Positions 37,693 through 50,594 of a stretch of 64,000 nucleotides of DNA are shown piece by piece. The notes beneath the pieces were generated by a model that did not search any database, was not told where the DNA came from, and saw only the letters and a program-made list of their open reading frames with translations. This stretch comes from Bryum argenteum. Its lineage: Eukaryota > Streptophyta > Bryopsida > Bryales > Bryaceae. Position numbers and translations under genes: made by a program. The stretch's first letter is position 1, and every line of letters starts with the position of its first letter. The stretch lies in contig CM073322.1 in NCBI GenBank assembly GCA_037043015.1, forward strand, positions 16,503,601 through 16,567,600, read 5' to 3'.

Positions 37693-38922
37693 TAATTGGG
37701 GACTATTTTGGTTGTGTGTACGTAAAGGTTTTGAAGTTTTCAGGAGGAAAAATCCCGCTATCAAAATCCAACGTCCAAGTTTTCATTTGTAAATGTAGTC
37801 ACAGGTTATGGAAGTTACGGAAGTTGGACATTTATATACTTGAATTTGGTAACACTATTTTATGATAGAGGTTACTTTGGAAAGAGTTGCAAAAAATTAA
37901 CAATGCTGTATCATGCTCTTATGCTCTACAGTGAAGTCCAAGCTTCCCTCAAAAATAGGAAACTCATGGATTTCTTTATTACATTTTTTAAAATTTTTAT
38001 TAACCTGGCTCTCTTGTAGCGAGGTAAATTGTATAACTACTTTAAGAAATTTGTGAATGTGTGACATGATTGGTCTTCTGCTATGATATTATTTTCTTCA
38101 TGTATGTGACGTTCCATCCTAGATAAACTGCAGTATTTTTATAATATATAGAGAGCAAGTTCGTAACTATACAGTCTAGTTTTTTTTTTCTAGTCTCGGC
38201 TTATTGTTGTTTCCAATATTTGGCATATACAAAATTCACTTCCAACAATCAATATAATGAACACATTCATGCTATATCTATTTATGCATTCACTCTCTGA
38301 CCATATTCTTTTGACAAATGTACTTTTGATTATTTTTTGCATTAACTTCATGTTCCAATGTCACATAAACAAATATATGTATTATTTGATTTCACTTATT
38401 GGCACTCGTAACTATAAAAGCAATGATCTCTACGCACATCATTTGATAAATTCATACACTATTGAGGTTTGTACCATGTTCTCACTGCTAATCTCGGATA
38501 AGGTTGAGAAGTCATACATTTTGTGATCGAGTATTTATGATAAAGTTGTTTTAGTTGTTTGTATTGTATACCACCTCCGTGACAATGTTCATGTGTTTTT
38601 AAGAACATCGTAACGTAGTTTGTGTCCAAATTTAATTTTGTTTATTATAGTTAGTATGATACATTGTATACTCCACACTAATCTTTTGTACTACCTCTGA
38701 ATGTTACAGTGTGAGTATATTCATAGAACATGAAATACCAATTGACGGAATTGGATATTCAATGGTAATTAATGTCATTAAAGAGAACAGTTATGAAACT
38801 ATTGTTTTTCCATGTACATATATATTTTTTATAAGCAGAGTTTTTCAATACATAATGTAGTACGTTAACAAGTACGATTGTCTTCACGTTAAACGTACTA
38901 ATAAGTAACCATTCATATAAGC
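37693..38922. other. AT-rich sequence, no gene seen
   Basis: Lies between the terminal sequence and the DUF7869-type pseudogene. No other feature recognised. Confidence 0.5.
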
Positions 38923-41900
38923 CTATTCACTATCCTCGGACGAGCTAGCTACTTCGGGAGCATTTGGGGACGCTCTGATGCTAAGAGCTATTCTAGCTAA
39001 AGCTTGAAGAATGTGACGCTTTGGAACGGTCACACTTGTTGATCCTTCTGCTCGTTTCGGCATCCACGCTGTTAATATAGAAATGACACTAGTCATTTGC
39101 TCCTCGTATGTCTCATCAATCTCCCATTTGAAATTTACCGCAGTGTCCCAATTGTCATAAGGACATGACTCTTTCCCTCGCCGTTTGCAAGGCTTGTACC
39201 ACTGCACTTTTATCATCCTCTCATTCACATCACCGAATGTAAGTATTGGGTCTGAACGAGCTTCTCCTAGCCATATAGGTGCATCACTGTCTACAGCTGC
39301 GCGTACAAGCAACAGATATCCAGCCCGACAGTCTCGGGCTACCCGAAATGATGGTTTTGGTTTAAGGCTTCTTGGTCCGATATAGTGATCGTCCTCCGCA
39401 AATTCGTCACGCAGCTCACCATTTGCGTTGTATAATGTTTGTACCTCAAATGATTGTCTAGTTCGTGGCCAAAATCCCATGCAAAGTACATCCACCGCTT
39501 CCATTTCTGGTTCTTTCAATGCTTCATTCACTCTACTCCAATCTTCCACAACGTGAGCAAATTTTCGCGTATACTCTCCCGATTTGTCTGCATCACCTAC
39601 TGTTTCCAATGTTGTATGAAGCCTTTAATGCCTCTCACAATGTCGTCTTGCCCCTTCATACCACGAGGTAACACTGCACGTGGGGTGCCCGGCGGCAACT
39701 TGGGCTTCCCTTCATGGTCTGCTTTCCATAACTTGATACCTTCGGCAGGGCACCATTTCTCATCAAGACATCGCAGACTTATATTGCATCGTAGGCCATC
39801 CACTACCATCCCCAGAAAACCGAAATTGTCGCCCCTTGGAATGTCCGATGAGTTCGTCATCGCTTATATATCCATCAATGAAGGATTTAAAATCGGAACT
39901 TCTTCGATGAGGGCGTACAAACGGTTCGTCATCTAAATCCATGTACGATTTCATCAGGAGGGGAATTGTTGGATAATCATTCTCCCGTAGTTTCATGCTC
40001 CACCGTCCAAATGATGCATCAACATCGTCATGAGTATGTCCAACCAATAAAAACGATACTTGAATTTCCTCAAAAATACCTTTGCCAACCAGCAGTGACC
40101 AAAAGCATTTGATATGTCGACTTTTGTTGTCTTTCCAACAATTGTCAAGCTGTACGTGTAAGATGGGAGGTAACGATCGGATCGAAGTTGCAGTGAAAGG
40201 TTTTTTCAATATGGATCTAACACATTGCTCTGAACCTCCAAGTATTGCTTCGTATAACTCGGTCGTACCTGCACCTAAAAATAAAGATTCTGGTTGTGCT
40301 GACTTTGGCGGGTTTTCGAGATCGCGGAGTAGCTTCGCGATAGACCCAATTGTTTGATTGCTATCTGCTGGATACAAGTCCAAAGCATAGTGAGCGTATT
40401 TCTTGTCTCCGTGTCCATGCGCCAACATTCCTGTCACTGAAATCGGAAGCTTCATAAGTCCATCCACAGCTTTGTTCTTTGCCGCAAAACATGGAGATGC
40501 TGTTTTTGAATGGTCCACTTTGTCATGCATAATACACAACACTTGTTCAGGGCGATAGCATGATAAAGCTCGACTAAAATAGTAGTGCGCACGCGAGGCT
40601 TCTTGTTCCCGAAGGTGAAATGTGAGAAGTTGGTTCGCATGTTTGTACCCAGGGGAACCATGAGCGTGGACATTACGCAATGCAGTTAGTTCGTCACACC
40701 TCCCACACCGCGCAAAATTATCACCTCGTCGCTTAATTTGGTACTCCGAAAAGTGTTCTTTGCGAATCTTACTACAATCGGATCATATATGGGTTTCTGA
40801 CCACATTCTTTTTGTATCTGCAACACAGTCCCCATTGTTTTAGAATTGTAATCCATCAATGTCTCATATTCGAACTTACCATTTTCGTCCAAATGGAGAT
40901 ATATGTCATGATAAAGCTACCAATTGTCCACAACTTACTCACATCATCTAATTCAGTGCTATATTTCATGTTCCCAATATACCCAAACGATTTTATAATA
41001 GGATCAAATATCGGATAGTTTAAATTCATCCTACATAATCCACTCACTTCTTTTTTTTCATACGCAACCTCACATTATAACCCTTTTTTTTCTAGCAACT
41101 TCATTATTCTCGGAAAATGATGATACTTATGGAAACATACCTTATTAATGTCCTCTAGTATATTCTTCCACTTTGTACCGGTTGGAAGAATTCTCTGAAC
41201 CACCTTCTCACCTTTCGTTAACCCTGATGTTTTAGTCCGTGTCTTGTGTGGCATCGACTCAGCTGTATTTGTCAATATCATTGACATTGTCTGCACTGCT
41301 TGAGCTGTGCTACTCGAAGTCTTCCGTCTACCTGACAATCCATGATATTGTGCACGGCGCCCACTCGCCGCGTATGCACGATACCTATAGAAATCTGACT
41401 TGGACACACCGTGGATCATACGCCATGCACCCATGCAGATGACCTTCCCTTCTATAACACATACTTTCTTTGATGTGTTTGGTATATAGTGGAAGTTTTT
41501 ATGAACCGCCAATTTAATACTATCTTTTAACTTACTGTCTACGTGGTGCAACTCGTAGCGCAATGTCTCAATAAGAGCTGGGCTAAACTGCGTTATGCAT
41601 TCTCGCTTGCAGCAAGACTTCGTCAATGTATCTACGATCGACTTTTTGTCAATGAGAACATCCTTTCGCTTCTTGTTGGGAGGACATGAAGTATTACGAA
41701 CAGAGAAATACTGCCGACTTCCTCGACGATCGCCCAGGCGAGCTGCTCGTGCATCTAGACCTTCGTTGTATTTACGCTCATGGTCGTAAAGACTGACTCC
41801 TTCGTAAAGTACACGTCTTGTAGGCCACCGCTGAAGTGTACGAGGTGTTAATGTTGTTTGCATTTCAGCAACTTCACATACGACAACTCCCACATACTCC

Positions 41901-42605
41901 TTTCCGAGTTCCGTTCGACCGTTTATAGACTGCCACTCTTTTGAAAACTCTACAAACGCATACCCCACCACCAATCCCTTCTCGTCTATAAGGGATACTT
42001 CTTTTTTACACCAATCATCTCTACCGATCCCGATGCAAATGGGGATCCGCCTCTCTTCGTCGCCGATGTGATACACGGCATTAGCATCATCTGAATCTGA
42101 CTGTTTTCCCTGCAATTCAATCCAAATAATTTCAGTAAGGGATCCGGTATAACAGTGCGGCTTTAGTTTATTATTCCTAATTATCCCAAGCACATTCTTA
42201 TCATTTTCAAATCCAAATTTATATCAATACCACTGGTAGATTTCAGAGATCCCAATCCAAATATTGGATACATCATCATTTAAACAAATATGGGTATACA
42301 TTGACATTGAAAGTAGTCATAATCTTTGACTACAATCTCACAATGTCGCTTGCAGATGCATCACTCTCCATAATTGCTTGACTGATTTTGTACTGTTTAT
42401 GCTCCACAACCACGTTCTCTGCACATTCTTCAAAAATCACCATCTTCTGACTCATGATTCCAGCAAGCAATATTTCCCAGTCCCGGACGTTAACGAATTC
42501 AGAGATAGAATGCATGACCGCTATGTTCACAGTTGGATTGGTATACTTGGGTCTTCCTTCCAATGGGCAACTGCCTTTGGAACTTCTATGTGATTGCAGA
42601 TTCAA
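38923..42605 (-). pseudogene. Decayed DUF7869-type protein gene (transposon-associated family)
   Basis: Read on the minus strand. 42193-41075 gives CCKRECITQFSP, then GKVICMGAWRMIHGVSKSDF and a HGLSGRRKT motif, the Cys-rich front part of this family. 40770-39775 gives FARCGRCDELTALRNVHAHG, PPILHVQLDNCWKDNKSRHI and VSFLLVGHTHDDVDASFGRW, the core block (DN...VGHTHDDVDA) that suggests an RNase H-like fold. 39860-38923 holds the acidic C-terminal third. The full length is broken by apparent frameshifts near 40900, 40770, 39773 and 39605 and by a disrupted N-terminal part (42605-42330, containing a palindrome). Such proteins occur in multicopy in plants and invertebrates and are probably transposon-encoded; that role is inference. 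Some breaks could be unrecognised introns. Confidence 0.65.
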
Positions 42606-43360
42606 CGATTCTTATATTATACATATTCTACAATTTCGACATTATTAGAATGTGCCACTTCTAACAGCGTCCTATACATCAACATCGTTTCCTTCATGAT
42701 TTACTTTTACCATGTTTCAAAAGTGTGCATTACATGGACGAGTTAAGTCACGAATGCAGTGGGCAATTGCCAAATGTCTCTGTTATGCTTACCAATGACA
42801 CTATTCTTACTTAGTACTCGATAATGTAATAATAAAATAATGATAATCATGATTTCTCAAGTAAATTACTTCAGAACTCAAAGTGTTGATAACACGCATC
42901 CTATTATTAAGCTCAAGTTTGTCGTCGCACCTCTGCATATAAAAAGATCTACGAAGGCAGTAGGGGTTGGTTGTAAACCGCTCGCGATTCCTCCACTGCG
43001 CCCGTCGTAGAGAAGAACCTAGCAAGCTTTTATGAGTACACTTACTATTCGGTGCCCGAGAATCCTACCCGATAATGAATTTAGAGGAATAAGTATGCAC
43101 AAAATTGGATTGGCATACATGGGTAGTTCACCAATAGGTAAGTGCCTACTGGAACTTTACTCCGCTTTTCATTGCAACCTCTACCATTCTCTACACTATA
43201 CATATTGAACAACCATATTGGCATTTTCAAAAGGGGCCACATGTAACACCTCTACATGCATCAATACGGTTTTCTTCACATAATTTAGGTGTAGTAAGTC
43301 TCCAAAGATGCATTACTCTCACTTGTTACCGATCCAGTGGGCAATTGCCCACTGGTCGTA
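42527..43360. repeat. Diverged ~575-bp tandem duplication with four palindromes
   Basis: Blocks at 42533-42777 and 43105-43355 correspond (TTGGATTGGTATACTTGGG against TTGGATTGGCATACATGGG; later CATCAACATCG against CATCAATACGG). Each block starts and ends with a copy of the palindrome: 42560-42580 and 42757-42772 in the first, 43131-43152 and 43334-43355 in the second. Only the last is perfect. Confidence 0.7.
43334..43355. repeat. 22-bp palindrome, perfect copy
   Basis: CCAGTGGGCAA followed directly by its reverse complement, with no mismatch. Degenerate copies lie at 42560, 42757 and 43131. Identical to the copy at 53766-53787, more than 10 kb away. Confidence 0.95.
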
Positions 43361-43663
43361 AGCTCGGTACTGGCACCCTACTTTCACTTCTTCGATACTC
43401 AACGTTTTTACCCAATCCCAGTGGACTTCTGTAATTCAACATCAAACATTGCTCGTCAGTCGTTTTCATTTATACTCCTATTTTTGTACAAGATTAATTA
43501 TAACTCGAGGTTACTAGTAGAAGCATACCTATTATCAAGAGTTCAAGCGGCATAACGCACCTGAAATGGTGAGGATGCAAAGCAGTCTCGGTTCTAATCC
43601 GCTCTCCCAGATCTTCACAGAGCCCGATGTTAACCTACATAGGGCATGATATTACACTATCAA

Positions 43664-43763
43664 NNNNNNNNNNNNNNNNNNNNNNNNNNNNNNNNNNNNN
43701 NNNNNNNNNNNNNNNNNNNNNNNNNNNNNNNNNNNNNNNNNNNNNNNNNNNNNNNNNNNNNNN
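43664..43763. other. Assembly gap, 100 N
   Basis: Exactly 100 unknown bases, a conventional placeholder length, so the true gap size is probably unknown. It lies between the DUF7869-type pseudogene and the pogo-like pseudogene. Confidence 0.99.
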
Positions 43764-44166
43764 ATTGCGAGCTCCACATCGTAGATGCTCAGGAAGAGTG
43801 GTGACAGTGAATGCAACCACCGCCAATGCGCCGCCGGCCCACGTCATCCCACTCCTTAATTTCAAATCGGCCGCTTTGATTGGAAGTTGGAATTTACGTT
43901 TCTACTCATGAAATTACCATGATGTAACTTCTCCTAATTAAGAATTGTTGTTCGGAAGTTTTTTGATGAGAATCTAGCTAGTTTACCCTTCTTCATAAAC
44001 TTATTCGATAATTCTATTTGATTCTTGCATGGTAATTGGGTAATATACATGTGATACTTTGGTAATATTTAGAATATAAGTCGGAATAAAACTAGTCTTT
44101 CAAACTAAATGGGTAATTTGAAAACTTCGTTCAGGTGATTTTTATAAGATCTTATGGTAAAGTCTA

Positions 44167-44256
44167 GTGGCCATCGAGAATATTAGCATTACGAACGGAC
44201 ACTTCATTCATGCCGGCCCCCTTAGAAAGGACCGAAGTTTCTATTTATCTATCTTT
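44167..44256 (+). mobile_element. SINE-like repeat, copy C (inverted, truncated)
   Basis: The reverse complement matches copy B: GATGGCC, GTCCGTTCGTAATGCTAAT and GAAACTTCGGTCC, ending in TATTTATCTATC. The only copy in this orientation. The tRNA-like block is absent. Confidence 0.6.
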
Positions 44257-44262
44257 GTTTTT

Positions 44263-46245
44263 GCCAATAATTTTTATTGTTATTACAAACTAAGTCTACT
44301 TTGTGTTGTTAAAATTGAGACTTTTCCAAACAAGTATGAAGGATTATTTAGCATACATTTTAGTCAAGGTAGGTTTTACCTTTGCAAGCTAATTATCTGA
44401 ATTTCAAATTCCTTTATCATGATTATTGATACATTTATATGAACGGAAGTTGAATTCCAACAACTTTCTAATTGGAAGGTTTTTGATTCTAATAGTTTTG
44501 GTATGTGATTTGCAATGTTTTACACCAAAATAATTATTGAATGACATGTTTCTTGAAGAGCCATATTCTCTTTACCAATTGTTACATATCAATTTTTGTG
44601 AAGATGGATTGCAATTTGAATTTAGATTTAGGGTAGATTTTTGCTCAATCAACCATTGAATACCAGTTTATAATAATTTTGGTGCAAGTAATCTAGTTTT
44701 GATTTTTCTTAATCTAAAAATTTGGGGGTATTTTTACCAACGCAAGGTTACCAATTAGCACACAATTAATTTATAAAAACTTAATTACAAAATCACGAAT
44801 TTTGATAAATTTTGAATGATTAATATGAAGAATTACTCAAAACTCAAAGCCCTTGCTCAAAAAATTTAGAGGCTACCCTCGTTAATTACGTAAATCAATC
44901 AACTTGGGTAATTCAGAATATTAGTGTGAAGATGTTAACATGTTAGTGGAAAAAAATTTGAAATAAATGTCAATATCAAAAGGTTTTTTTGAAATCTAAC
45001 AACTCTCTAGTGAGAAGATTTTTAACCAAATACTTCGGTATTAGATTTGCAATGATGTACACCATGATGAAAACAATGAAAAAATGGTTGTTTATTAAAG
45101 ACCTATATCTCGTTCATTTACCGTTGGATTTTTAAATTTTTTTTTGTAGTTAGGATTTTAATTAGGACTTTTTATGTGTAGATATTTGATTTGATTCACC
45201 ATTGCAAGGCTATTATTTGAGCAAATAAATTTTAGAGGGTCAAAATCAATTTATTTTTTTATTTTTATTTATCTATTTATTTTTGGATGAGGCTCTACGG
45301 ATCCAGGTTACTACTTGAGTTTCGAGTAAGCTTAAAAAAATTTGGAATTTTTATAAAATCTTAAGTGTAGTAAATGTGAAATTGAGTTGAAGGAGGTAAG
45401 AAAAACATGCATACAAAGGCACGCTTTTGACTCCATATTATTCACACATAACCATGAAATTTTCAAAATCCCAACGGTGGATGTAGTATTTGGTAGTCAA
45501 TAAACATAGTTTGAAAAAAATTTAAAAATTAAAAAATCCCATCGAAATATGAAGTCCCCACCACAAAGTAATAAAATAAGAGATGGGCATGCTCGAAAAA
45601 AGGGTTGAAAAATGAACCCTTGATTCCTCAACTCGATTCCAACTGTCAACGGACAGAACGTGCGGATGAAATTCACATGTTTATACATCCATGACTGACA
45701 GGATTTAAACGTGTTCTCAAATGAGTATATAGGATAAAAAAAATAAAAAAGAAGGCAGTCTGCCATGCCACCTATTCCCCCAGCACGTACTGTGCCCCTC
45801 CTCTTCGAGCAATCTGGTTGGTGGCAAAAATAATAATTCAACATCCTCGATCAGGCTCATAGAAGGGAGAGATTGAATATAGCTCGAATTTCAGATTTCA
45901 CAATCTATGGTGAAGTACCTAGTGTAAGCAATTTTCGTGCATGCAGAAAATAAATGAAAGTAGATTCATGAATTTTGAAGGCTCATATGTGTTTCTAAAA
46001 TGGTCCCCTAATTTTGCATCCTATAATGTTCATTGTGAGTGCATGCTACTGCTGAGTGAAGAAGCTATCATGCATTTCTAAGTGAAGAAGATTATGTATC
46101 TTTGAGTAAGGATGCTATTATGTATCTCTCAGTGAAGAAGTTATTGCATATCTCTAAGTGAAGAAGCTATTATGTGTCTCTCGAGTAAAAAGCCTAGTCT
46201 TTGCATTGTTGGTGTCGCTCTAGTTTTGAGCAGTCTCCCTTAGAA
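44263..46245. other. AT-rich sequence with old dispersed-repeat fragments, no gene
   Basis: Around 45190-45300 an inverted fragment of the 16.1/25.9-kb family appears (ACCATTGCAAGGCTATT). Around 46045-46200 a unit of about 35 bp recurs imperfectly (GTGAAGAAGCTAT[TC]ATG, TCTCT[GA]AGTGAAGAAG). Confidence 0.5.
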
Positions 46246-46408
46246 CCGCCTTACATGGGGAGTCAAACTATCTATGGGTTCGATGGAAAGCAAAACTCTT
46301 ATCAATGCAATTGGTCCATTTTTGAACTACGAGTAGTGGACTAACCGCATTGAGATGATTTTTGTCCTCCTTTGGCCCCATGCTCGGCTTGACGCTCATG
46401 TAAACGGT
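46246..46408. mobile_element. Short inverted-repeat element, ~163 bp (copy 2)
   Basis: A paralogue of 37045-37208, with ends CCTTACATGGGGAGTC and GACGCTCATGTAAACGG and interior words ATGGAAAGCAAAAC, TCCTCCTTTGGCCCC and TGCTCGGCTTGAC. More diverged ends than copy 1. Confidence 0.7.
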
Positions 46409-47434
46409 CCCTTATTCTCGGTGCAATCAAATAATACCAAACAAGAAAGGTGTGTATTTTTTTCTAACATGCTTTTCTACCAAGAAAAATAAAACAACTC
46501 TCTTAATTCAATAATTGCCTTGCAATGGTGGAACCCCAAAACTTGCAAAAATAAAGAAAAATAGACCCTTTCACCAAAATAAATGTTCTCTCTTAACGAC
46601 ATTGAAGATAAAGTTAAGTTATTCTTCAAAATTACAAAATTTTAAATGGAATCTAATCCAACTAATAAATTTGAGAGTTAACATCTAAGCACACCAAATA
46701 TTAAGTTGATAATATTGGATGACAACCCAAAACATTGAAGAGGCATATTGTCTTCATATAGACTTTAATTCCTTCCGAATCACACACTATCACTTCCGAT
46801 AATGTCACAAGCACTTCATTCAAATGTGCTAATAAAGAAGCGCCACACTGTGTGTCTTAATTAGCCGACTCACATTGAATGTAGTGCTTCCTCTTACGGC
46901 GTTTGCTCTCTCAAGCACCACTTCCTTGAGCGGAATTGTTGCTTAAGCTTTTCATGCAAGTGTTGCAAAACGTAAAGACAAGCTTGAAGAAATTATGTTA
47001 TTGTAAGGTTTGAGTGAGTGTTGCAAGTATTGGAGCGGACAAGATTCGTAGCATTCGAAGTCGCAGGATTTGAACAAGTACCGAACGTCGCTGGAGTGGC
47101 GGACACGCAATTTGCCAACTTTGTAAGTCTATTATTCTCTCTTCATGATCATATATCACTCCAACGCCGTTTCTTATTCCGCGCTTGAACTGTCTCTTAG
47201 CAACCCAAACCTTGTCAATACCGAGAATATGACAATAAAGGGTGCAAAGTGTTCCATACAATATGTATAACCATTCTCATTTCTCTCCGTTCAAGATAGA
47301 GTGCAAAAAACACATGTCATTTGTGTGCGGTGATATTGATTGTGATGTGTTTGTCTCATTCTTGCTATTAGTAGTTCCCCTTCGAATACTAATGATAATA
47401 ATTTGTACGTGTAGGTACACCACTTACTTCAAAG
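46409..47434. other. Sequence upstream of the pogo-like pseudogene
   Basis: Contains a fragment of the dispersed family near 46510 (TTGCCTTGCAATGGTG) and probably the 5' part of the transposon. Its terminal repeat was not identified. Confidence 0.4.
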
Positions 47435-49530
47435 ATGTCTAGTTCTTCAAAAACAAGACATCGTGTGGATTTGAGTGGATCTGAGAAAAGAAAGATTTGT
47501 GAAGTTCATAAAAAATTTCCTTCTTTGACATTTCGAGCTTGCACAAAGATATGGTGGAACATCATGGTTTTAGATTGGTGAATCGAACTACAATCACCAA
47601 ATTTTTGGAGCATTCAGAGAAATGGCTTGAGTTTGAACCTGAAATTCATCAAGGTGAAAGAAAGAGGTCTAGGCATTCTAAGTATCCTCAACTAGAGAAA
47701 GCTTTGATGCTATGGTTTGCACAGATTCGAGCGAGAAGAGGAATTCTAAATGATGCAATGCTTTATGAGAAAGCAGCAGAATTCAGAGATGCTTTTGGCA
47801 TCTCTGCAGAAGACTTCAAGCTTTCTCCTGGGTGGTTGTGGAAATTCAAGTTAAGGCATGGAATTGCATGTCATAACCTTCATGGTGAATCTAGCGATGC
47901 GGATGCTCATGGTGTTTGTGTTTCTCAACACAAATTGTTTGCAATAATTGGAACTTATGACATGGAGGATGTTTTTAATTTTGATGAAACAGGTTTGTTT
48001 TATAGGGCTCTCCCTTCAAAAACCTTGAATGTAGGTCGTCCAAGGGGAATGAAGAAATCAAAGGATCGTATCACTTTGGGGCTGTGAGCTAACATTTCTG
48101 GAAAGGAGCAGTTCAAGATGGTATTTATTCACAAATCTGCTCGGCCAAGGTGTTTCCCTAAAACTTTTGATCCTAATGTCTTTGTGCACTACTACAACAA
48201 TAGCACAGCATGGATGACCAAAGACATTTTTACAAACTTGGTGATGTATGAAAATATAAGGATGCATGCACAAGGGAGGAAAATCTTGATTTTATTGGAC
48301 AACGCTCCTAGCCATCAAGTTGAAGGCATCCAAAAGACATTGATTGGTGAGTTTGAGGCATATGTTTTGTCCAATATTACCCTTTTATTTTTTCCAGTAA
48401 ATGTGACTTCGGTAGTCCAACCATTGGATCAAGGGATTATAGCTTCCTTGAAATTGCGTTATAAAAGGAAGCTGGTGGCTTGGACAATAGAGCAATATTC
48501 TGCTACCGATGTAACACAAGATTTGGGATCTATCCATACGGACCTGTTGCATTCCATGGTATGGATTGTTGGAGCATGGAGTGAGCTTGATGGTGAAACA
48601 TTTCGTAATGCTTGGAGAATCTCCAATATTTTGCCTCGAGATTGGAATGCGGATATCATCAGAAAAGGTGAAGAAGAGGATAGAACTGAAATTGGTGAAC
48701 TTGAAAAGCTTATTGGAAGTTTGGATCTTGGCAAATCGAAGGATGGCAATCTTATCCAGAAGCTTTCAGCTTCTGATTACATTGCTATGGTTGCTGAAGA
48801 CAATACCGAAGGTGAATACTCTACTTCAGAAATTATAGAGTTAGTAGAGAATGGTGAAATATCATCACCAGTGTTGGAGAACCACCAAGAAGAAGATCAT
48901 GAAGATGAAGCAGTTGATAAAAACAACATGGAGCGCTCAACAATTCAAGTGGTTGAAGCTCGTGTTCTTTGCCTGTGTGTTTGGATTATATGATAGGAGA
49001 GGGATCCTCAAGTTTTACCTGTGCAGAGTTGTTGCAGATGGAACGAATTTGTGACAAGTTCTCGAAGTTGTGTGTTGCACATGTGACTTGTACAAAGTCA
49101 TCTGATATCAGAAGTTTTATGCTAATTGATTGAAACTCAATAGGGCTCGCAAGTAAGGTAAGTCTTTCTATCATTTTGCTTCTATGTTCATCATTGTAAA
49201 GGTTGCAACTTGTAACATTGATTTGAGTTTGCTATTCCAATTTATATTCTACTTATTAGGTTCAATAGACAATTAATTGGAAAGTATGATTTCTAATATG
49301 CTCTCTGGTAGTTAAGTGCTAACTTATGTTTTTTCCTTGGAAGGCTAGGAGGAAATATGATAAGTTTGGCAAATGACTACGATGTTGATTGATTTTTTCT
49401 TGTTATGTAGGAGTTTGAAGTATAACAAAATATGCAATCCACTTTGGAAGGGTTCATGGTGAATGCAAGAGCATCACAGTCCAACAAGCATCGAAGAAGT
49501 TTACCTCACAACAAACAAACTAGAAGAGTT
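47435..49530 (+). pseudogene. Pogo/Tigger (CENP-B-like) transposase, one frameshift and one stop
   Basis: Would bind the ends of a Tc1/mariner-pogo element and move it by a DDE/D mechanism. ATG at 47435 begins a helix-turn-helix (LSGSEKRKICEVHKKFPSLT). The frame then shifts by one base near 47545 into HHGFRLVNRTTITKFLEHSE, the second part of the CENP-B-type DNA-binding region. The catalytic triad is visible: FDETGLFY, ILLDNAPSH and VTSVVQPLDQGII, with 42 residues between the last two aspartates, as in plant pogo-like proteins. A TGA at 48085-48087 interrupts ITLGL|ANISGKEQ, where the family has cysteine. The frame continues to 48993. A likely C-terminal piece (MQSTLEGFMVNARAS) lies at 49431-49530, probably after introns. 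With only two lesions it is a fairly young wreck. Confidence 0.85.
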
Positions 49531-50229
49531 TTATTTTATCTCGTGCATGATGATGCAGCTTAGATTGTTGTCACTTCAAGACATATGAGAGGTGATCTAT
49601 TCCTCAGAAAGTTGTAACAAAGAGGATACAAAATATGATTAGAGCTCAGTTTATTGTTGTCTTATCACATGTTAGAATATTGGCATGTGACTCTTTACCT
49701 TGATGTCAACAGTCCATGTTCTTATACCATTTAGATGGTGATGATTGGCACATACATAAGAAACTTGAGCATATGAGTCTGAAGAGATTGAAAGTGTAGT
49801 GAATTTTTTTTTAGTAAATCTCATATTCTATACCTATGCATGCTAAAAGTATTCTTCATTACATTTCTAAACACTTCCATAATATCACACTTACAATTAA
49901 TTCTTTACAATCACAGATCGAAATTAACACTAGAGACCTCTTCACTATCACATGCATTTTGGTCACCCAAGGTGTGACAATAAAAAGTGCAGAGTGTAAT
50001 AGACATATCATTAACCATTTGGACCAAAATTTCAGATACGAGTTGGCATAGATTGTCGAGACTTACGTAGAATGTTTGGGTGCAAAAATAGAAAGTGAAT
50101 TAGTGCTTACAACTAGAAAGTTTTTGCATAACATCCATATATTGCAATCGTGGAATATAAGGGATTCCCGGAAAAATTTCTTCATTCAAATTAAGCGCAT
50201 GAATTAGTGAACCATGCCACATGTTGTAG
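49531..50229. other. AT-rich sequence, no gene seen
   Basis: The terminal repeat of the pogo-like element would be expected here but was not identified. Confidence 0.45.
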
Positions 50230-50470
50230 AAAGCGGGTACCACTTGGGCGCGGGTACCACCTGCGCGCGGGTATCACCTAGGCGTGGGCGATGGGTATCA
50301 TGCGGGCGTGGGCGATGGGTATCATGCGGGCGTGGGCGATGGGTATCATGCGGGCGTGGGCGACGGGTATCACCTAGGCGTGGGCGACGGGTATCACCTG
50401 GGCGTCGGCGAGGGTATCACCTGGGCGTGGGCGACGGGTATCAAGTGGGCGTGGGCGCGGGTATCACCTG
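50230..50470. repeat. GC-rich 24-bp minisatellite (~10 units)
   Basis: Unit about GATGGGTATCATGCGGGCGT plus GGGC. The middle three units are identical; the flanking ones vary (ACCTGGGCGT, ACCTAGGCGT) and some have lost bases. Because 24 is divisible by 3, the plus strand reads as a repeated Gly-Asp-Gly-Tyr-His-Ala-Gly-Val frame, which I do not consider a gene. Confidence 0.95.
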
Positions 50471-50594
50471 GCCCGATGTGTTTTGGTGGCGCACCTTCTC
50501 TCCCCTCCCATTTCGATTTCCAGGGTTTCGTTGTGAAGTACTGAAGTTCTCGTGTTTTTCCGTGTCGTTGCTTTCTATGTCGTGACAGTGTAGA

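Noticed and set aside
50214-50585. Repeat protein with Gly-Asp-Gly-Tyr-His-Ala-Gly-Val units
   Set aside because: An effect of a 24-bp minisatellite being divisible by three; several units have indels and the neighbouring frame is equally open.
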